A stretch of DNA of 64,000 nucleotides from Oscillospiraceae bacterium (GCA_009778695.1 WRFS01000003.1:19974-83973); one strand, 5' to 3'; positions 38,055 through 46,805 are shown, numbered from the stretch's first letter. The notes: generated by a model from the sequence alone, not told the origin. A program made the numbers and translations.

Positions 38055-39101
38055 TTACTTTTCGTAGAGTGTAGTTTGAAAATCTTTTTTGGCTGTATCC
38101 ATACTATCGGGAACAAAATAATATATTCCATTAATATATTGTCCCTTTGCATAACTTGTTGCAGGTATTTGTTTAGAAATCATATTTGATTTATACTCGC
38201 TATAATTTGAAAGAATAGAAGGTACGTATTTTGTGGTATATCCAAGTACATCTACATTTGTTGTTACTTGTTTTAAAAAGTCTTGCATTACTGATAACTG
38301 CTTTGTTGTACTCATTTTTGATACTTTGTCCATTATTGCATTTAATACATCTCTTTGCCTGCTGGCTCTTGTAAAGTCACTGCCAACATATCTATCTCTT
38401 GAATGTGCCAAAGCTTCTTCTCCATTTAAAGTTACTGTTCCATATTGAGTCATTGGAACAAATGGCTTTCCAGTTAGTGCATATGAGGCTGGTAAATATT
38501 GATTTATTATGTCCATTTCGTCTTTTGTAATTGTCAATTGAATTCCACCAATATCATTAACTACATTTATCATACCCGAAAAATCTATGGTCATGTATTG
38601 CGTTAAATTTAAGCCAAAATTACTATTAATTGTTTTCAATAGCAATGTCTCACCACCATAAGCAAATGCAGCATTAATTTTATCCATTCCACCATTATAT
38701 TTACCATATGCTGGAATATTAACATATGTATCTCTTGGTATACTTATAAGTTTCATACTTTTTTTCATCGGATTAATTGATGCAATTATTATAGTATCTG
38801 ATCTTCCAGCATATGCACTACTAGTATCTCTAGAGTCTGAACCTATTAAGAGTATATTAATTATTTGATTAAATTCATCCTGTGGTAGCAAATTTTCTAC
38901 ATCATTATATAAATTTCCGTTTGCATCCAAATCGCTTGTATCAATTGCTTTATAATTAACTAGATGCATAAATTTGTACATCACAAAAAATATCACTGCT
39001 AATATTATTACTAATATAATTAATACTGTAATTAATACATTTCTTTTTGTTTTTTTGTTTGTTTTTCTTTTTTTATTTGTTTTATTCTGTTCTGTTTCCA
39101 C
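38055..39101 (-). CDS. LytR-CpsA-Psr (LCP) family phosphotransferase
   Basis: A cytoplasmic Lys-rich N-terminus and one membrane helix (VLIILVIILAVIFFVMYKFM) precede the LCP domain: INILLIGSDSRDTS, RSDTIIIASINP, KLISIPRDTYVNIP and GGMDKINAAFAYGG with the catalytic Arg and Asp residues. LCP enzymes attach undecaprenyl-linked glycopolymers to peptidoglycan. The start is GTG with GGGGAG upstream. It is a plausible final step for the polysaccharide made by the locus at 24-34 kb, though it is encoded separately. Confidence 0.93.
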   Translation of the reverse strand: METEQNKTNKKRKTNKKTKRNVLITVLIILVIILAVIFFVMYKFMHLVNYKAIDTSDLDANGNLYNDVENLLPQDEFNQIINILLIGSDSRDTSSAYAGRSDTIIIASINPMKKSMKLISIPRDTYVNIPAYGKYNGGMDKINAAFAYGGETLLLKTINSNFGLNLTQYMTIDFSGMINVVNDIGGIQLTITKDEMDIINQYLPASYALTGKPFVPMTQYGTVTLNGEEALAHSRDRYVGSDFTRASRQRDVLNAIMDKVSKMSTTKQLSVMQDFLKQVTTNVDVLGYTTKYVPSILSNYSEYKSNMISKQIPATSYAKGQYINGIYYFVPDSMDTAKKDFQTTLYEK

Positions 39102-39135
39102 CTATTCACTCCCCTTTTATTCTTTTACATCAAAT

Positions 39136-39186
39136 GGCGTCAGCCCCCTACAAAAAATGTAGGGGTCGACACCTCTCTGACGACCC
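39136..39186. repeat. TGTAGGGGTCGAC-type palindromic repeat
   Basis: CCCCTACA and TGTAGGGG form a hairpin at about 39145-39165, followed by TCGACACC and GACGACCC. Related sequences lie at 57516-57542 and inside the coding region at 43220-43246. Confidence 0.75.
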
Positions 39187-39203
39187 AAAAATAATAATTG
39201 TAA

Positions 39204-39536
39204 TTATGCTTCTTCATCTTCTGAAAAATTAAATTCATCTTTAAATTTTTCTTTAAACATATCAAACACTTTATTAAGCACAGCTTCGTCATCTACGCTT
39301 ACATATGATTCTTCTTCTTCTGAATCTGTGTCTTCTATTTTTAGTATTACAACCTCTCCGCCGTCTATCTCTTCTTCGCCTTCCTCATTTACTGGCAACA
39401 ATACAACATACTCTTCAGAATCTAGTTCTACTATATCTAAGAATTCAAAACGAACTTCTTTACCATCTTCGTCATTTAAAATTATAATATTATCTAATTC
39501 GTCCCCCATTATTTCATTTGAATTTTCGTTATCCAT
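39204..39536 (-). CDS. DUF1292 family protein
   Basis: A small acidic protein of 110 aa with the family core IIILNDEDGKEVRFEFLDIV and EYVVLLPVNEEGEEEIDGGE. DUF1292 genes (yrzB in Bacillus) usually follow ruvX and ireB, which is the order seen here. Function is unknown. AGGAG precedes the ATG. Confidence 0.9.
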   Translation of the reverse strand: MDNENSNEIMGDELDNIIILNDEDGKEVRFEFLDIVELDSEEYVVLLPVNEEGEEEIDGGEVVILKIEDTDSEEEESYVSVDDEAVLNKVFDMFKEKFKDEFNFSEDEEA

Positions 39537-39624
39537 ATCAAATCTCCTTTTCTTTTATTTCATTTTTTAATTTTCCTTAGCTTTGATAATAATATACTAT
39601 TATCAAAAAATTTGCAATAGCTTT

Positions 39625-40038
39625 TTAAATTTTTTTCATATAAGTTTCTAAAATATATTGTGCTGAAAGAGTATCTATTACTTGTTTCTTTTTTGTTTTC
39701 TCAAAGTTTAAAAAATTTAATGTCTTGTTAGCTTGTACAGTCGTTAGCCTTTCATCAACTGTTTCAATTTTTATTTTGTTATACTTGCATTTCAATTTAT
39801 TAATAAATTTCCCAGTTTTCTCCGCTCTAATTCCTAATGTGCCATTCATATTAATTGGCATACCTACTACAAATGTATCTATATCATATTTCTCTAATAT
39901 TTCATCTAATCTTTTTAGTATCACTTTATCGTTGTTTTTGTGATGTATAGTTTCTAAGCCTTGTGCTGTTATATTTAAGGCATCTGTTATAGCTAGTCCA
40001 ACTCTACTATCACCATAGTCTATTCCTAATTTTCTCAT
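39625..40038 (-). CDS. ruvX: Putative pre-16S rRNA nuclease RuvX (YqgF)
   Basis: The 137-aa RNase H-like protein starts RKLGIDYGDSRVGLAITDAL with the catalytic Asp, and has VVGMPINMNGTLG and TVDERLTTVQANKTL with the second acidic residue. YqgF trims the 5' end of 16S rRNA or acts on Holliday junctions. It belongs to the conserved ireB-ruvX-DUF1292 block; here hairpin copy 7 separates it from ireB. Confidence 0.93.
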   Translation of the reverse strand: MRKLGIDYGDSRVGLAITDALNITAQGLETIHHKNNDKVILKRLDEILEKYDIDTFVVGMPINMNGTLGIRAEKTGKFINKLKCKYNKIKIETVDERLTTVQANKTLNFLNFEKTKKKQVIDTLSAQYILETYMKKI

Positions 40039-40079
40039 TTTCGCCCCATTATGAAAATCAAATATATTAGTCCGCTTCC

Positions 40080-40180
40080 GTGGTTGGTGTATCTTTTAAA
40101 AAAACTCCCTCCAGGTCAAGGAGTAATCCGTATGCCTCAAAGGGCTGTCGGGTAGTTTTTTTAAAAGATACACCAACCAC
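40080..40180 (-). repeat. Covarying hairpin element, copy 7, with outer arms
   Basis: A perfect 27-bp stem, nearly the same arm family as copies 1 and 9 (GTGGTTGGTGTATC). The loop reads CCTCCAGGTCAAGGAG and GGGCTGTCGGG on the plus strand. Outside, GAAAATCAAATATATTAG (40053 onward) is imperfectly complementary to the sequence near 40190-40210. It interrupts the ireB-ruvX operon. Confidence 0.9.
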
Positions 40181-40220
40181 TCACGCTATTCTACATATTT
40201 AGTTTTCTCCATCTTCATTA

Positions 40221-40472
40221 TTATAATTCTAAATAATTAATTAACATTTTTTCTAGTAATTCATCTCTTTCGATTTTTCTTATTAGATTTCTTGAATCTT
40301 TATAACTCGTGATATACGTTGGGTCTCCCGATAAAATATAACCAATAATTTGATTAATTGGGTTATATCCTTTTTCAGCCAAAGCATCGTATACGCTTTT
40401 AAGAGTTTTTTTAACTTCTGAATTTTTTTCTCTTTCCAAATCAAAATCCATTGTTTCATCTGCTACCATAAT
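40221..40472 (-). CDS. ireB: IreB family regulatory phosphoprotein
   Basis: IreB (DUF965, YrzL) is a small substrate of the Ser/Thr kinase IreK in enterococci. The 83-aa protein has the conserved [20 protein letters not shown] and [19 protein letters not shown] segments. I start at ATG 40472, with GAAAGGAAG upstream, since the ten codons before it are the leader. alaS, the usual upstream neighbour, is not here; a degenerate GGDEF gene precedes it. Confidence 0.92.
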   Translation of the reverse strand: MMVADETMDFDLEREKNSEVKKTLKSVYDALAEKGYNPINQIIGYILSGDPTYITSYKDSRNLIRKIERDELLEKMLINYLEL

Positions 40473-40514
40473 ACTACTTCCTTTCTTAATTTGAATCCCC
40501 AAATATTTTCAAAT

Positions 40515-41621
40515 TTACAAATAATTTATATCGTTTTCAGTTTCTGAAGCCATATCTAAATATTGTTCTAGTTTTTTACTTATTCTTTCAACTCCAGTTC
40601 CTTTATAATATGTTGAAATTACAAAGTTAATTCTTGGTTTTACAAAAATTTTTTCTTCATCTTCTGGCTTTTTCTTTTTTGAAATTACTTCCACATCTGC
40701 ACTTTCTACATTTACTTTAAGCTTTTGTATAAATCGTGTAACTTCATCTTGCTTTTCTCCAATAAATACAATTACAAACTTAGGTCCCATATATCTTACA
40801 AAAATGTGCTCTGGCAGTAAAGTGTCCCTTACAATTCTAGATACCGTTACAACCATGTTGTTGCCTGTATGCCTATTATAGGTGTTGTTAACTTCTTCTA
40901 AATTTGCAATTTTAAACATACAAATTTGTGAAGATATAAATTTATCTAGTTTTAACTTCCCTTCACCGTACAAAAACTCTGCTGAATTAATTCCTGTAAA
41001 TAAATCTTTTCTTACTATACTTTCCATTGTTGTTTGATAAGATATTGTTTTTACAACAACTATAATGTTATTTTTTACAATTTCTAATAAACTTAAATTT
41101 AGCTGATCAAACCCATGTTTAACGCCACTTTCTATTATCCAATATCCAATATATACATTATCTATATATAATGGAAAAAATATTGCTGATTTTGCTCTTC
41201 CTATTTCTTCTGTTTGATAAGGTAGGCTTTCTGTATCTCGTTCTACTGTGATGTACTTTGGAGTTGCTCTTACGATACTTTCTTTAAAAATACTTAAATC
41301 TTGCAAACTTTTCATGGTTTGCCAATGTCTTTCTTCTACATTCGTTGCCTTAATTTCATATTCTGCACCATTATATATTACAATTGTAGAATATTTTATA
41401 TCGAACTTTTCCCTTAACTTTTCATTGATTTGCTGTAATTTATAGTCTACTGTATTATCACTTCCAACAATATTCATGAAATCTTGCAAAACATTTAAAC
41501 TGTTGATTTTTTGATTTGTATCGGCCAATGTTTTTATCCTTTTTCTAACGATGAAATTATACACAACCAATACTATTATTGCACATGATAATAATGCTAT
41601 CGAAATTACTGTGATTAACAA
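40515..41621 (-). CDS. Membrane protein with GAF and degenerate GGDEF domains
   Basis: One N-terminal helix (residues 2-26) leads to a GAF-like sensor domain (STIVIYNGAEYEIKA, SAIFFPLYIDNVYIGYWIIE) and then to a GGDEF-like fold starting VRKDLFTGINSAEFLYGEG. The active-site motif is replaced: RYMGPKFVIVF stands where RYGGEEF is expected, so it should not make cyclic di-GMP. It may bind nucleotide or act as a scaffold. A good AGGAGG lies before the ATG. It follows the MinD-like gene, separated by hairpin copy 8. Confidence 0.8.
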   Translation of the reverse strand: MLITVISIALLSCAIIVLVVYNFIVRKRIKTLADTNQKINSLNVLQDFMNIVGSDNTVDYKLQQINEKLREKFDIKYSTIVIYNGAEYEIKATNVEERHWQTMKSLQDLSIFKESIVRATPKYITVERDTESLPYQTEEIGRAKSAIFFPLYIDNVYIGYWIIESGVKHGFDQLNLSLLEIVKNNIIVVVKTISYQTTMESIVRKDLFTGINSAEFLYGEGKLKLDKFISSQICMFKIANLEEVNNTYNRHTGNNMVVTVSRIVRDTLLPEHIFVRYMGPKFVIVFIGEKQDEVTRFIQKLKVNVESADVEVISKKKKPEDEEKIFVKPRINFVISTYYKGTGVERISKKLEQYLDMASETENDINYL

Positions 41622-41671
41622 GATACTGCCTCCTTTCTTCCTGTAGGTGTTGTCCTGTAATTAACTTCTGA

Positions 41672-41783
41672 GCGGGGGTGTAGTGTATCTCTTTTTAAAA
41701 ACTGCCCGACAGCCCTTTGAGGCATACGGATTACCCCTTGACTTGGAGGGTGGTTTTTAAAAAGAGATACACTACACCCTCGC
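41672..41783 (+). repeat. Covarying hairpin element, copy 8, with outer arms
   Basis: A perfect 27-bp stem plus a partly paired GC-rich base closes a loop with CCCGACAGCCCTTTGAGGC. Outer arms GTTGTCCTGTAATTA (41649-41663) and TAATTATAGGACACAAC (41788-41804) are complementary and resemble the outer arms of copy 3. Confidence 0.9.
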
Positions 41784-41805
41784 GGAGTAATTATAGGACA
41801 CAACT

Positions 41806-44322
41806 TTAGTATTTATTTTTCATTTGATCCAACGTATTATTTATATTATTTCCAAAAACTGGCTGAGAGTAACTATTATTTAATGAAGGTGGAGCATACC
41901 CTTTTTTGTTTCCACCCGTATTTGCCATAGGATATAACACATTAGCAATTTGCTTTAAGCTATTTATAATTGACTTCGAATACCCATTCAATGACATATC
42001 GCAACTAATTAACGATTCTAAATACTTTGAATATGCATCTATATCAAATGGTATTGAATACGATTGAACTGTATCTTTATTAAACAAATCCAACATATAT
42101 GCCATACCTGGATCTTTATATACTGAAATAGCCCCTACCAATACTCTTTCATTTATCCCTTTAACATTTGTCGCCATATTAATTATTACTTTTAATTTTT
42201 CTTCTTTTAATACATTTTTAGATTTTAACTCTTTTACAAATGTTGTTAACGGCTGCATTGTTAAAATATCCATATTTTGTACTAAACAAATATTTTGTGA
42301 ATTATCAAAATATCCTACTGGTGTTTTATAGTCGCAATCTATAAGCACTACTGAATGAGATTGCACTAATGTTTCTATTACTTTGTCTGCTTCATAAATA
42401 ACTTCTGTTTCGTTTGGTATAGCTGTATATACGGTTAAATTTTTATTAACAACTATTCCATCTGCAGTGCCATTTCTAAGTCCTATCATTGTATTTGAAA
42501 CTTTACTTCTAAGACTTTCATTATTATTAGTATATATATAGAATGAATTTCTATTTTGTGTCATATCTAATATTGCAACATTTATATTCATAGATGATAG
42601 CAATTGTGCTATGTTGTTTACTATAAATGATGTTCCAGACTTGCTTGTTCCTACAAATGATGCTACTTTTTTATCTCTAGAAATCAACTGTTCTATATTT
42701 TTATATTCTGTCTCTGATTGACCACTAGTAGCTGATTGGGCATACGAATTAGCTGTTAGCTGATTGCCAGTAACAGGTTGAGCATATGTATTTGCTACTG
42801 GTTGACTACTAGCAACAGGTTGAGTATAGGCATTTACCTCTGGCTGGCTACTAGTAACTGGTTGGGTATAGGCATTTGCCTCTGGCTGACTACTGGTAAC
42901 TGGTTGAGTATAGGCATTTGCCTCTGGTTGACTACTGGTAACTGGTTGAGTATAGGCATTTGCCTCTGACTGACTACTGGTAACTGGTGAAACGGCCTTA
43001 TTGGCCACTTGCTGACTATTTGCAGTTAGCGATGCATATGGATTCACTGCTGGTTGAGTATTAGTATAATAATCATCTTCCATACCTGGTAAACTTGCTA
43101 TTGAATCATCCTCTATGGTATTTGGTTCAATTTTTTTAGGTCTTCCTCTGCCTTTTTTTGGAGTAGCTGTAGTATTTATATCTACTGGTTTTTTTGGTCT
43201 TCCTCTGCCCTTTTTCATTGGGTCGATGATGGCATCGACCCCTACATTTGCGTTTGAATCATTCTGGGTACCCACCCCTACATCTGTTTCATCTTCTTCA
43301 AATCCTGGTAATGTGTTGGTTACTTCTTCTTCAGCAGTTTGTGCATCTTCTTCAAATCCTGGCAATGTATTTACTACATCTTCCTCAAGTGCTGTAAACG
43401 CATCATGAACAGGAGGTACGTAACTTTGCTTAGGTTCCAATTCCTCAATCTTTTTTGCAGAATTTATATCTACATTATTTGGAATTATTATATTTGAAGC
43501 AACTTGCGTACTGCTAATTTGTTCCATAATTCTATCATTTGATGAATCTACTTTTAAATCTTTTTCTTTAATTTTAGGCTCATTTTGAACTGATGTTAAG
43601 CCTAAAGAAGATGTATTTGACTTATAATTATTAGCAAACGTCATCAATTGTTGATATTTTGGAGATTTCGCTTCCAAAACTGCTTTTACATTCAACGGTA
43701 AGAATTTTATTATTACCTTTAATTGCCCATCTGTGTATTGACTAGCAATATTATCAAAGCCTTCTACATATTTTTCTTCATCCTTACCTAATTTTTTATA
43801 ATATGCAATTATGTTTTGAATTTCTTCTTCACTAACATCACTATCACCAGCTTGTTGAGTAGCGGCTTGCACATTATAATAACTTCTTGCTTCATTTTGT
43901 CCACGAGGATGGTCTATTAAATCACATACTATATGTACATTTCTATCTGCACCTACTAATGCATTATATATACCAATTTCATATAATTTTTTTACAAGAA
44001 AATCACCTGGAACATGCCTATCTGTTGTTATTAAGATTATAGGCATACTTGTTCCATCAGCCTTTTTTGCTTCTTCTCTAATTGATGATAATTTCTCTAT
44101 TAAAAATTTATCTATTGTATCGTAATTATTATTCGCAAACGGCTCTAAGTCTTCGCTAATTATTGCAATATCATATGTTTTATTATTTTGTAATTCTTTT
44201 ATAACCGCATTAAAATAATAAACATTTTTTGATACTACTTGTTGCATTTTATATATATTTTGATACTCCTTTTTTACAGCCTCTGATATATTTTCGTTAC
44301 TAACAGCAAATAATATTTTCAT
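41806..44322 (-). CDS. Large MinD/CpaE-like protein with AT-hooks and tandem repeats
   Basis: The 838-aa protein has a receiver-like N-terminus (residues 1-135, KILFAVSNENISEAV, IAIISEDLEPFA), an acidic linker, two AT-hook-type segments (KKGRGRPKKPVD and PKKGRGRPKKIE), a block of 14-residue repeats (QPVTSSQPEANAYT) and a C-terminal MinD/CpaE-like fold (residues 570-800). The P-loop reads FVGTSKSGTSFIVNNIA, lacking the usual GK[TS] lysine, although IDCDYKTP resembles the switch Asp region. It may bind DNA or polymers rather than hydrolyse ATP well. CpaE-like proteins place secretion or pilus machines, but no such genes are nearby. A membrane protein gene lies four bases upstream. Confidence 0.75.
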   Translation of the reverse strand: MKILFAVSNENISEAVKKEYQNIYKMQQVVSKNVYYFNAVIKELQNNKTYDIAIISEDLEPFANNNYDTIDKFLIEKLSSIREEAKKADGTSMPIILITTDRHVPGDFLVKKLYEIGIYNALVGADRNVHIVCDLIDHPRGQNEARSYYNVQAATQQAGDSDVSEEEIQNIIAYYKKLGKDEEKYVEGFDNIASQYTDGQLKVIIKFLPLNVKAVLEAKSPKYQQLMTFANNYKSNTSSLGLTSVQNEPKIKEKDLKVDSSNDRIMEQISSTQVASNIIIPNNVDINSAKKIEELEPKQSYVPPVHDAFTALEEDVVNTLPGFEEDAQTAEEEVTNTLPGFEEDETDVGVGTQNDSNANVGVDAIIDPMKKGRGRPKKPVDINTTATPKKGRGRPKKIEPNTIEDDSIASLPGMEDDYYTNTQPAVNPYASLTANSQQVANKAVSPVTSSQSEANAYTQPVTSSQPEANAYTQPVTSSQPEANAYTQPVTSSQPEVNAYTQPVASSQPVANTYAQPVTGNQLTANSYAQSATSGQSETEYKNIEQLISRDKKVASFVGTSKSGTSFIVNNIAQLLSSMNINVAILDMTQNRNSFYIYTNNNESLRSKVSNTMIGLRNGTADGIVVNKNLTVYTAIPNETEVIYEADKVIETLVQSHSVVLIDCDYKTPVGYFDNSQNICLVQNMDILTMQPLTTFVKELKSKNVLKEEKLKVIINMATNVKGINERVLVGAISVYKDPGMAYMLDLFNKDTVQSYSIPFDIDAYSKYLESLISCDMSLNGYSKSIINSLKQIANVLYPMANTGGNKKGYAPPSLNNSYSQPVFGNNINNTLDQMKNKY
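42721..43005. repeat. 42-bp tandem repeat within coding sequence
   Basis: About six to seven copies of a 42-base unit encode QPVTSSQPEANAYT in the linker of the MinD-like protein. Copies at the 42850-43000 end are nearly identical, while those toward 42721 have diverged, which points to expansion from one side. Confidence 0.88.
43220..43246. repeat. GGGTCGATGCC palindrome captured in frame in a coding sequence
   Basis: GGGTCGATGATGGCATCGACCC is followed by CCTACA, the same family as the intergenic repeats at 39136-39186 and 57516-57542. Here it lies between the AT-hook codons of the MinD-like gene and is translated (VGVDAIIDP) without breaking the frame. A second CACCCCTACA follows at about 43273. 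Confidence 0.75.
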
Positions 44323-44326
44323 TCGT

Positions 44327-44797
44327 TTATCCCCTCCAACCTTGTACTATAATAGCAAAAATCAACGGTAATACTTGACATATGACAAGTACCGTTACAA
44401 ATCCAACAATTAATGTAAAGCCCCTATCATGTATATCTAATCTTCTTATGCCTATAACATATTGATAAATTGAACCTATTGCTATTCCTAAAAAGCATAG
44501 TGGTATACTAAATATTCTTAGTTTACTTAACGCATATGCTGTATATCCATAAGCTTTTGATCCATATTTTTGTTCATAATCACTTAATTCTTGACTTGTT
44601 GTAGATTTTATTTCAGATACAGTACTAGGATTTTCTTGCTCAATGACAGTGTTGTTATTCTGGTCTGGTAATGGTGTTTGATTAAAATATGGTGTATATA
44701 CATTTAAATCATCGCTTGTTGCATATATGTTTCTAGCTCCAACTATTATAAATAGTGCCACAACTAATAATAAGTTTACTGCAAAAAATTTCTTCAT
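44327..44797 (-). CDS. Hypothetical membrane protein
   Basis: A signal-like N-terminal helix (residues 5-24), an Asn/Gln/Pro-rich extracellular stretch and two transmembrane helices near the C-terminus (LRIFSIPLCFLGIAIGSIYQ and LIVGFVTVLVICQVLPLIFA). I do not recognise the family. It ends four bases before the start of the MinD-like gene, so the two are translationally coupled and probably work together at the membrane. Confidence 0.72.
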   Translation of the reverse strand: MKKFFAVNLLLVVALFIIVGARNIYATSDDLNVYTPYFNQTPLPDQNNNTVIEQENPSTVSEIKSTTSQELSDYEQKYGSKAYGYTAYALSKLRIFSIPLCFLGIAIGSIYQYVIGIRRLDIHDRGFTLIVGFVTVLVICQVLPLIFAIIVQGWRG

Positions 44798-45126
44798 ATA
44801 AATTGGTCTCCCTTTGATACTTTTTATCTCAGATTATATCATACAATAATATTCACAAAATAGCAATAAGTATTTGAAAATTTATTGTATTTTTGTTGAC
44901 AGTTAATGATTATTTTTATTCACTTACTGCAAAACTAGGGATCGGAAATCCTTTTTGGTATTAATTCCCCTCTATCAGTTATTATAATTAATTAGTGTCT
45001 ATCCTTTCTTAAGTATTGTTGTGAATGTAACAAAGATGTAACAAAAAAGTAATATATTTGTAATGGACAATCCCTAAATACATGATATAATAAATTACAG
45101 ATAAAGTAAATAAAGTTATTTTACTT
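44798..45126. other. Intergenic stretch, little seen
   Basis: No open frame with a ribosome binding site. A TATAAT box on the minus strand (about 44833-44838) could serve the 156-aa membrane protein gene; I found no convincing -35 at the right distance. The rest is A/T-rich without clear repeats. Confidence 0.4.
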
Positions 45127-45231
45127 AACTCTATTTAACTTATCATCAAAGAATTTTAATTATTACTGAAAAATAAAAATAGAGTTACGTCAATAACTCT
45201 ATTTTAACTTATCATCAAAAAATTTTAATTG
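45127..45231. repeat. Direct repeat flanking a terminator
   Basis: Two 35-36 base copies of a sequence with TAACTTATCATCAAA and AATTTTAATT lie at 45127-45161 and 45196-45231, on either side of the terminator hairpin. The second copy touches the stop codon of the secreted-protein gene. Confidence 0.8.
45176..45205 (-). terminator. Rho-independent terminator of the secreted-protein/ABC operon
   Basis: AAAATAGAGTTA and TAACTCTATTTT form a 12-bp stem with a six-base loop. On the minus strand it is followed by TTTTATTTTTC. It lies 27 bases after the stop at 45232. Confidence 0.85.
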
Positions 45232-45630
45232 CTAAAATATAAGGGTTGCTCCCAAATGACCATCAGTTTTTTGCGTCCATGTAACTTTTACGTTATTTGT
45301 ACCACTAGCTGAATAGTTTGAAGTTACTGTGGTATTAGCGGGAAATTCACCAACTTTTGTTGTAATATTATATATTGTTCCACCGAGCTGTGACCAACCA
45401 ATACCTAGAAAACCTTTTTTATATCCATCCAACTCAATCTTCATAGCTGGATCGGTATATTTGTTTAGTAATTTCATCCCATTACTAAAGTTTCCTGTTC
45501 TACTATCTTCTTGTGAAAACTGTTTTCCATTTGTATCAAATTGAGCTCCTAAAAACCAAGCGTGGACAGTTGTCATAGCTACAATTAAGGAAAATACTGC
45601 AATAACAGTAAATATTAATACTTTTTTCAT
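45232..45630 (-). CDS. Small secreted protein, possible substrate of the adjacent ABC exporter
   Basis: A clear signal peptide (KKVLIFTVIAVFSLIVAMTTVHA) precedes a mature region of about 109 residues, rich in Gly, Thr and Asn (GFLGIGWSQLGGTIYN, SNYSASGTNNVKVTWTQ, ending DGHLGATLIF), without cysteines. I do not recognise the family. Its place after an ATPase and two FtsX-like permease genes resembles bacteriocin/immunity or antimicrobial-export clusters such as lactococcin 972 loci, but the sequence does not show that family's features. GGAGG precedes the ATG. Confidence 0.7.
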   Translation of the reverse strand: MKKVLIFTVIAVFSLIVAMTTVHAWFLGAQFDTNGKQFSQEDSRTGNFSNGMKLLNKYTDPAMKIELDGYKKGFLGIGWSQLGGTIYNITTKVGEFPANTTVTSNYSASGTNNVKVTWTQKTDGHLGATLIF

Positions 45631-45720
45631 GATTTCACCTCCTTTTCGTTAAATTTTTAACATTAGGTGAAAAGCATTTAGTTATTTTAATAATATCAGT
45701 ATTTACAACTTTAGTCAATA

Positions 45721-46800
45721 CTATATTAAAAAAATTTTTAATCTTTTTTTAATCTTTTTCCGTTTTACTCCTGCAAAAAAACATAAAAATATGGAAATTA
45801 AAAATAAAATAAAAACGATATATATTACATTAAAATTAAATGCATTTATCTTAATTCCAAAGATATTGATTATCAAGAAATTTACTAAAATATAACTGAT
45901 AGTATAAAAGAATATTACTATTAAATCTAAAATAATGATTTTCATTATGAGAAATTTTTTAATTTGCATTTTATTGTAGCCCAGTAATCTTTCAATATAC
46001 ATTTTTTCTAATTCATCACGAATGACATTATAAGTAATAATTAAAAATAAGATTAAAAAAATAACCACAAAAATGATACTTCCACTAGATAGTAAATTAA
46101 TTACATTCTCTAATGATTGAACAGTATTAAATTGTGCTTCACTCTCATAAAACTGAATAAAATTTAATTGAACATTTTTTTGTGATTGGAAATAATTAAC
46201 TATTTCTTCCTTTTGACGATAATCATTTAATAGAAAAGTATATGCATAAAAACTACTATTTTGTACTAAATCTTTAAAAGTATTTTGAGATACTACAACT
46301 CTTGCGAAATTTGATTCATATATTTTAACTATTTCAAAGTCTTTTTTATTATCTCCAATTTTAAAAGAGATTTTTTTCCCTGTTAAGTTGGATAATCTAG
46401 ATACATTATTTAGCATAAATTTAGGAAGTTCAATGACTACTTGATTATCTTCTAGCTTAATTTCTTGATTTCGATTAGGACTAACTATTATAAGATTATT
46501 GCCTTGATCAACTAAAATATTGTTATTAATATCTTGGTTTTCTGGAAAACTAATGTTATTAGGTTCTAATAATATTACATTTTCTATATCGATTGCAAAA
46601 CCCATTTCTTTAATATTATCAAAAATATCTTTTTCACTAGTTACCAAAAAATATGAGTTTTCTTGATAAGTTTTAGTAATAAGGTTTGAATAATATTGAG
46701 AAAAACTAAAAAGAATTGAAATTACAAGTAACATAACCGTAAATATTATTAAATATATTTTAGACGATTTGTGCCTTAAAAATCCTTTTAGTAAAATCAT
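45721..46800 (-). CDS. FtsX-like ABC transporter permease
   Basis: Topology is that of MacB/FtsX-type permeases: one N-terminal helix, an extracellular domain of about 200 residues, and three C-terminal helices (ILFLIITYNVIRDEL, YTISYILVNFLIINIFGI, IVFILFLISIFLCFFAGV). The segment LERLLGYNKMQIKKFLIMK-like loop (IERLLGYNKMQIKKF) fits the family coupling region. It lies five bases after the first permease gene and would pair with it on one ATPase. Confidence 0.85.
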   Translation of the reverse strand: MILLKGFLRHKSSKIYLIIFTVMLLVISILFSFSQYYSNLITKTYQENSYFLVTSEKDIFDNIKEMGFAIDIENVILLEPNNISFPENQDINNNILVDQGNNLIIVSPNRNQEIKLEDNQVVIELPKFMLNNVSRLSNLTGKKISFKIGDNKKDFEIVKIYESNFARVVVSQNTFKDLVQNSSFYAYTFLLNDYRQKEEIVNYFQSQKNVQLNFIQFYESEAQFNTVQSLENVINLLSSGSIIFVVIFLILFLIITYNVIRDELEKMYIERLLGYNKMQIKKFLIMKIIILDLIVIFFYTISYILVNFLIINIFGIKINAFNFNVIYIVFILFLISIFLCFFAGVKRKKIKKRLKIFLI

Positions 46801-46805
46801 TTATT

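Noticed and set aside
40515..41621. Active diguanylate cyclase
   Set aside because: The GGDEF position reads MGPKF, so catalytic residues are missing.
42721..43005. Regular repeats that could suggest a CRISPR array
   Set aside because: The unit is 42 bases without unique spacers, it is in frame and encodes a 14-residue protein repeat.
43115..43408. Open frames opposite the MinD-like gene
   Set aside because: They are antisense shadows of the repeat and linker region, without ribosome binding sites.
45232..45630. Lactococcin 972 bacteriocin
   Set aside because: Operon layout is similar, but the mature protein is too long and lacks the family's sequence pattern and Trp-ending C-terminus.
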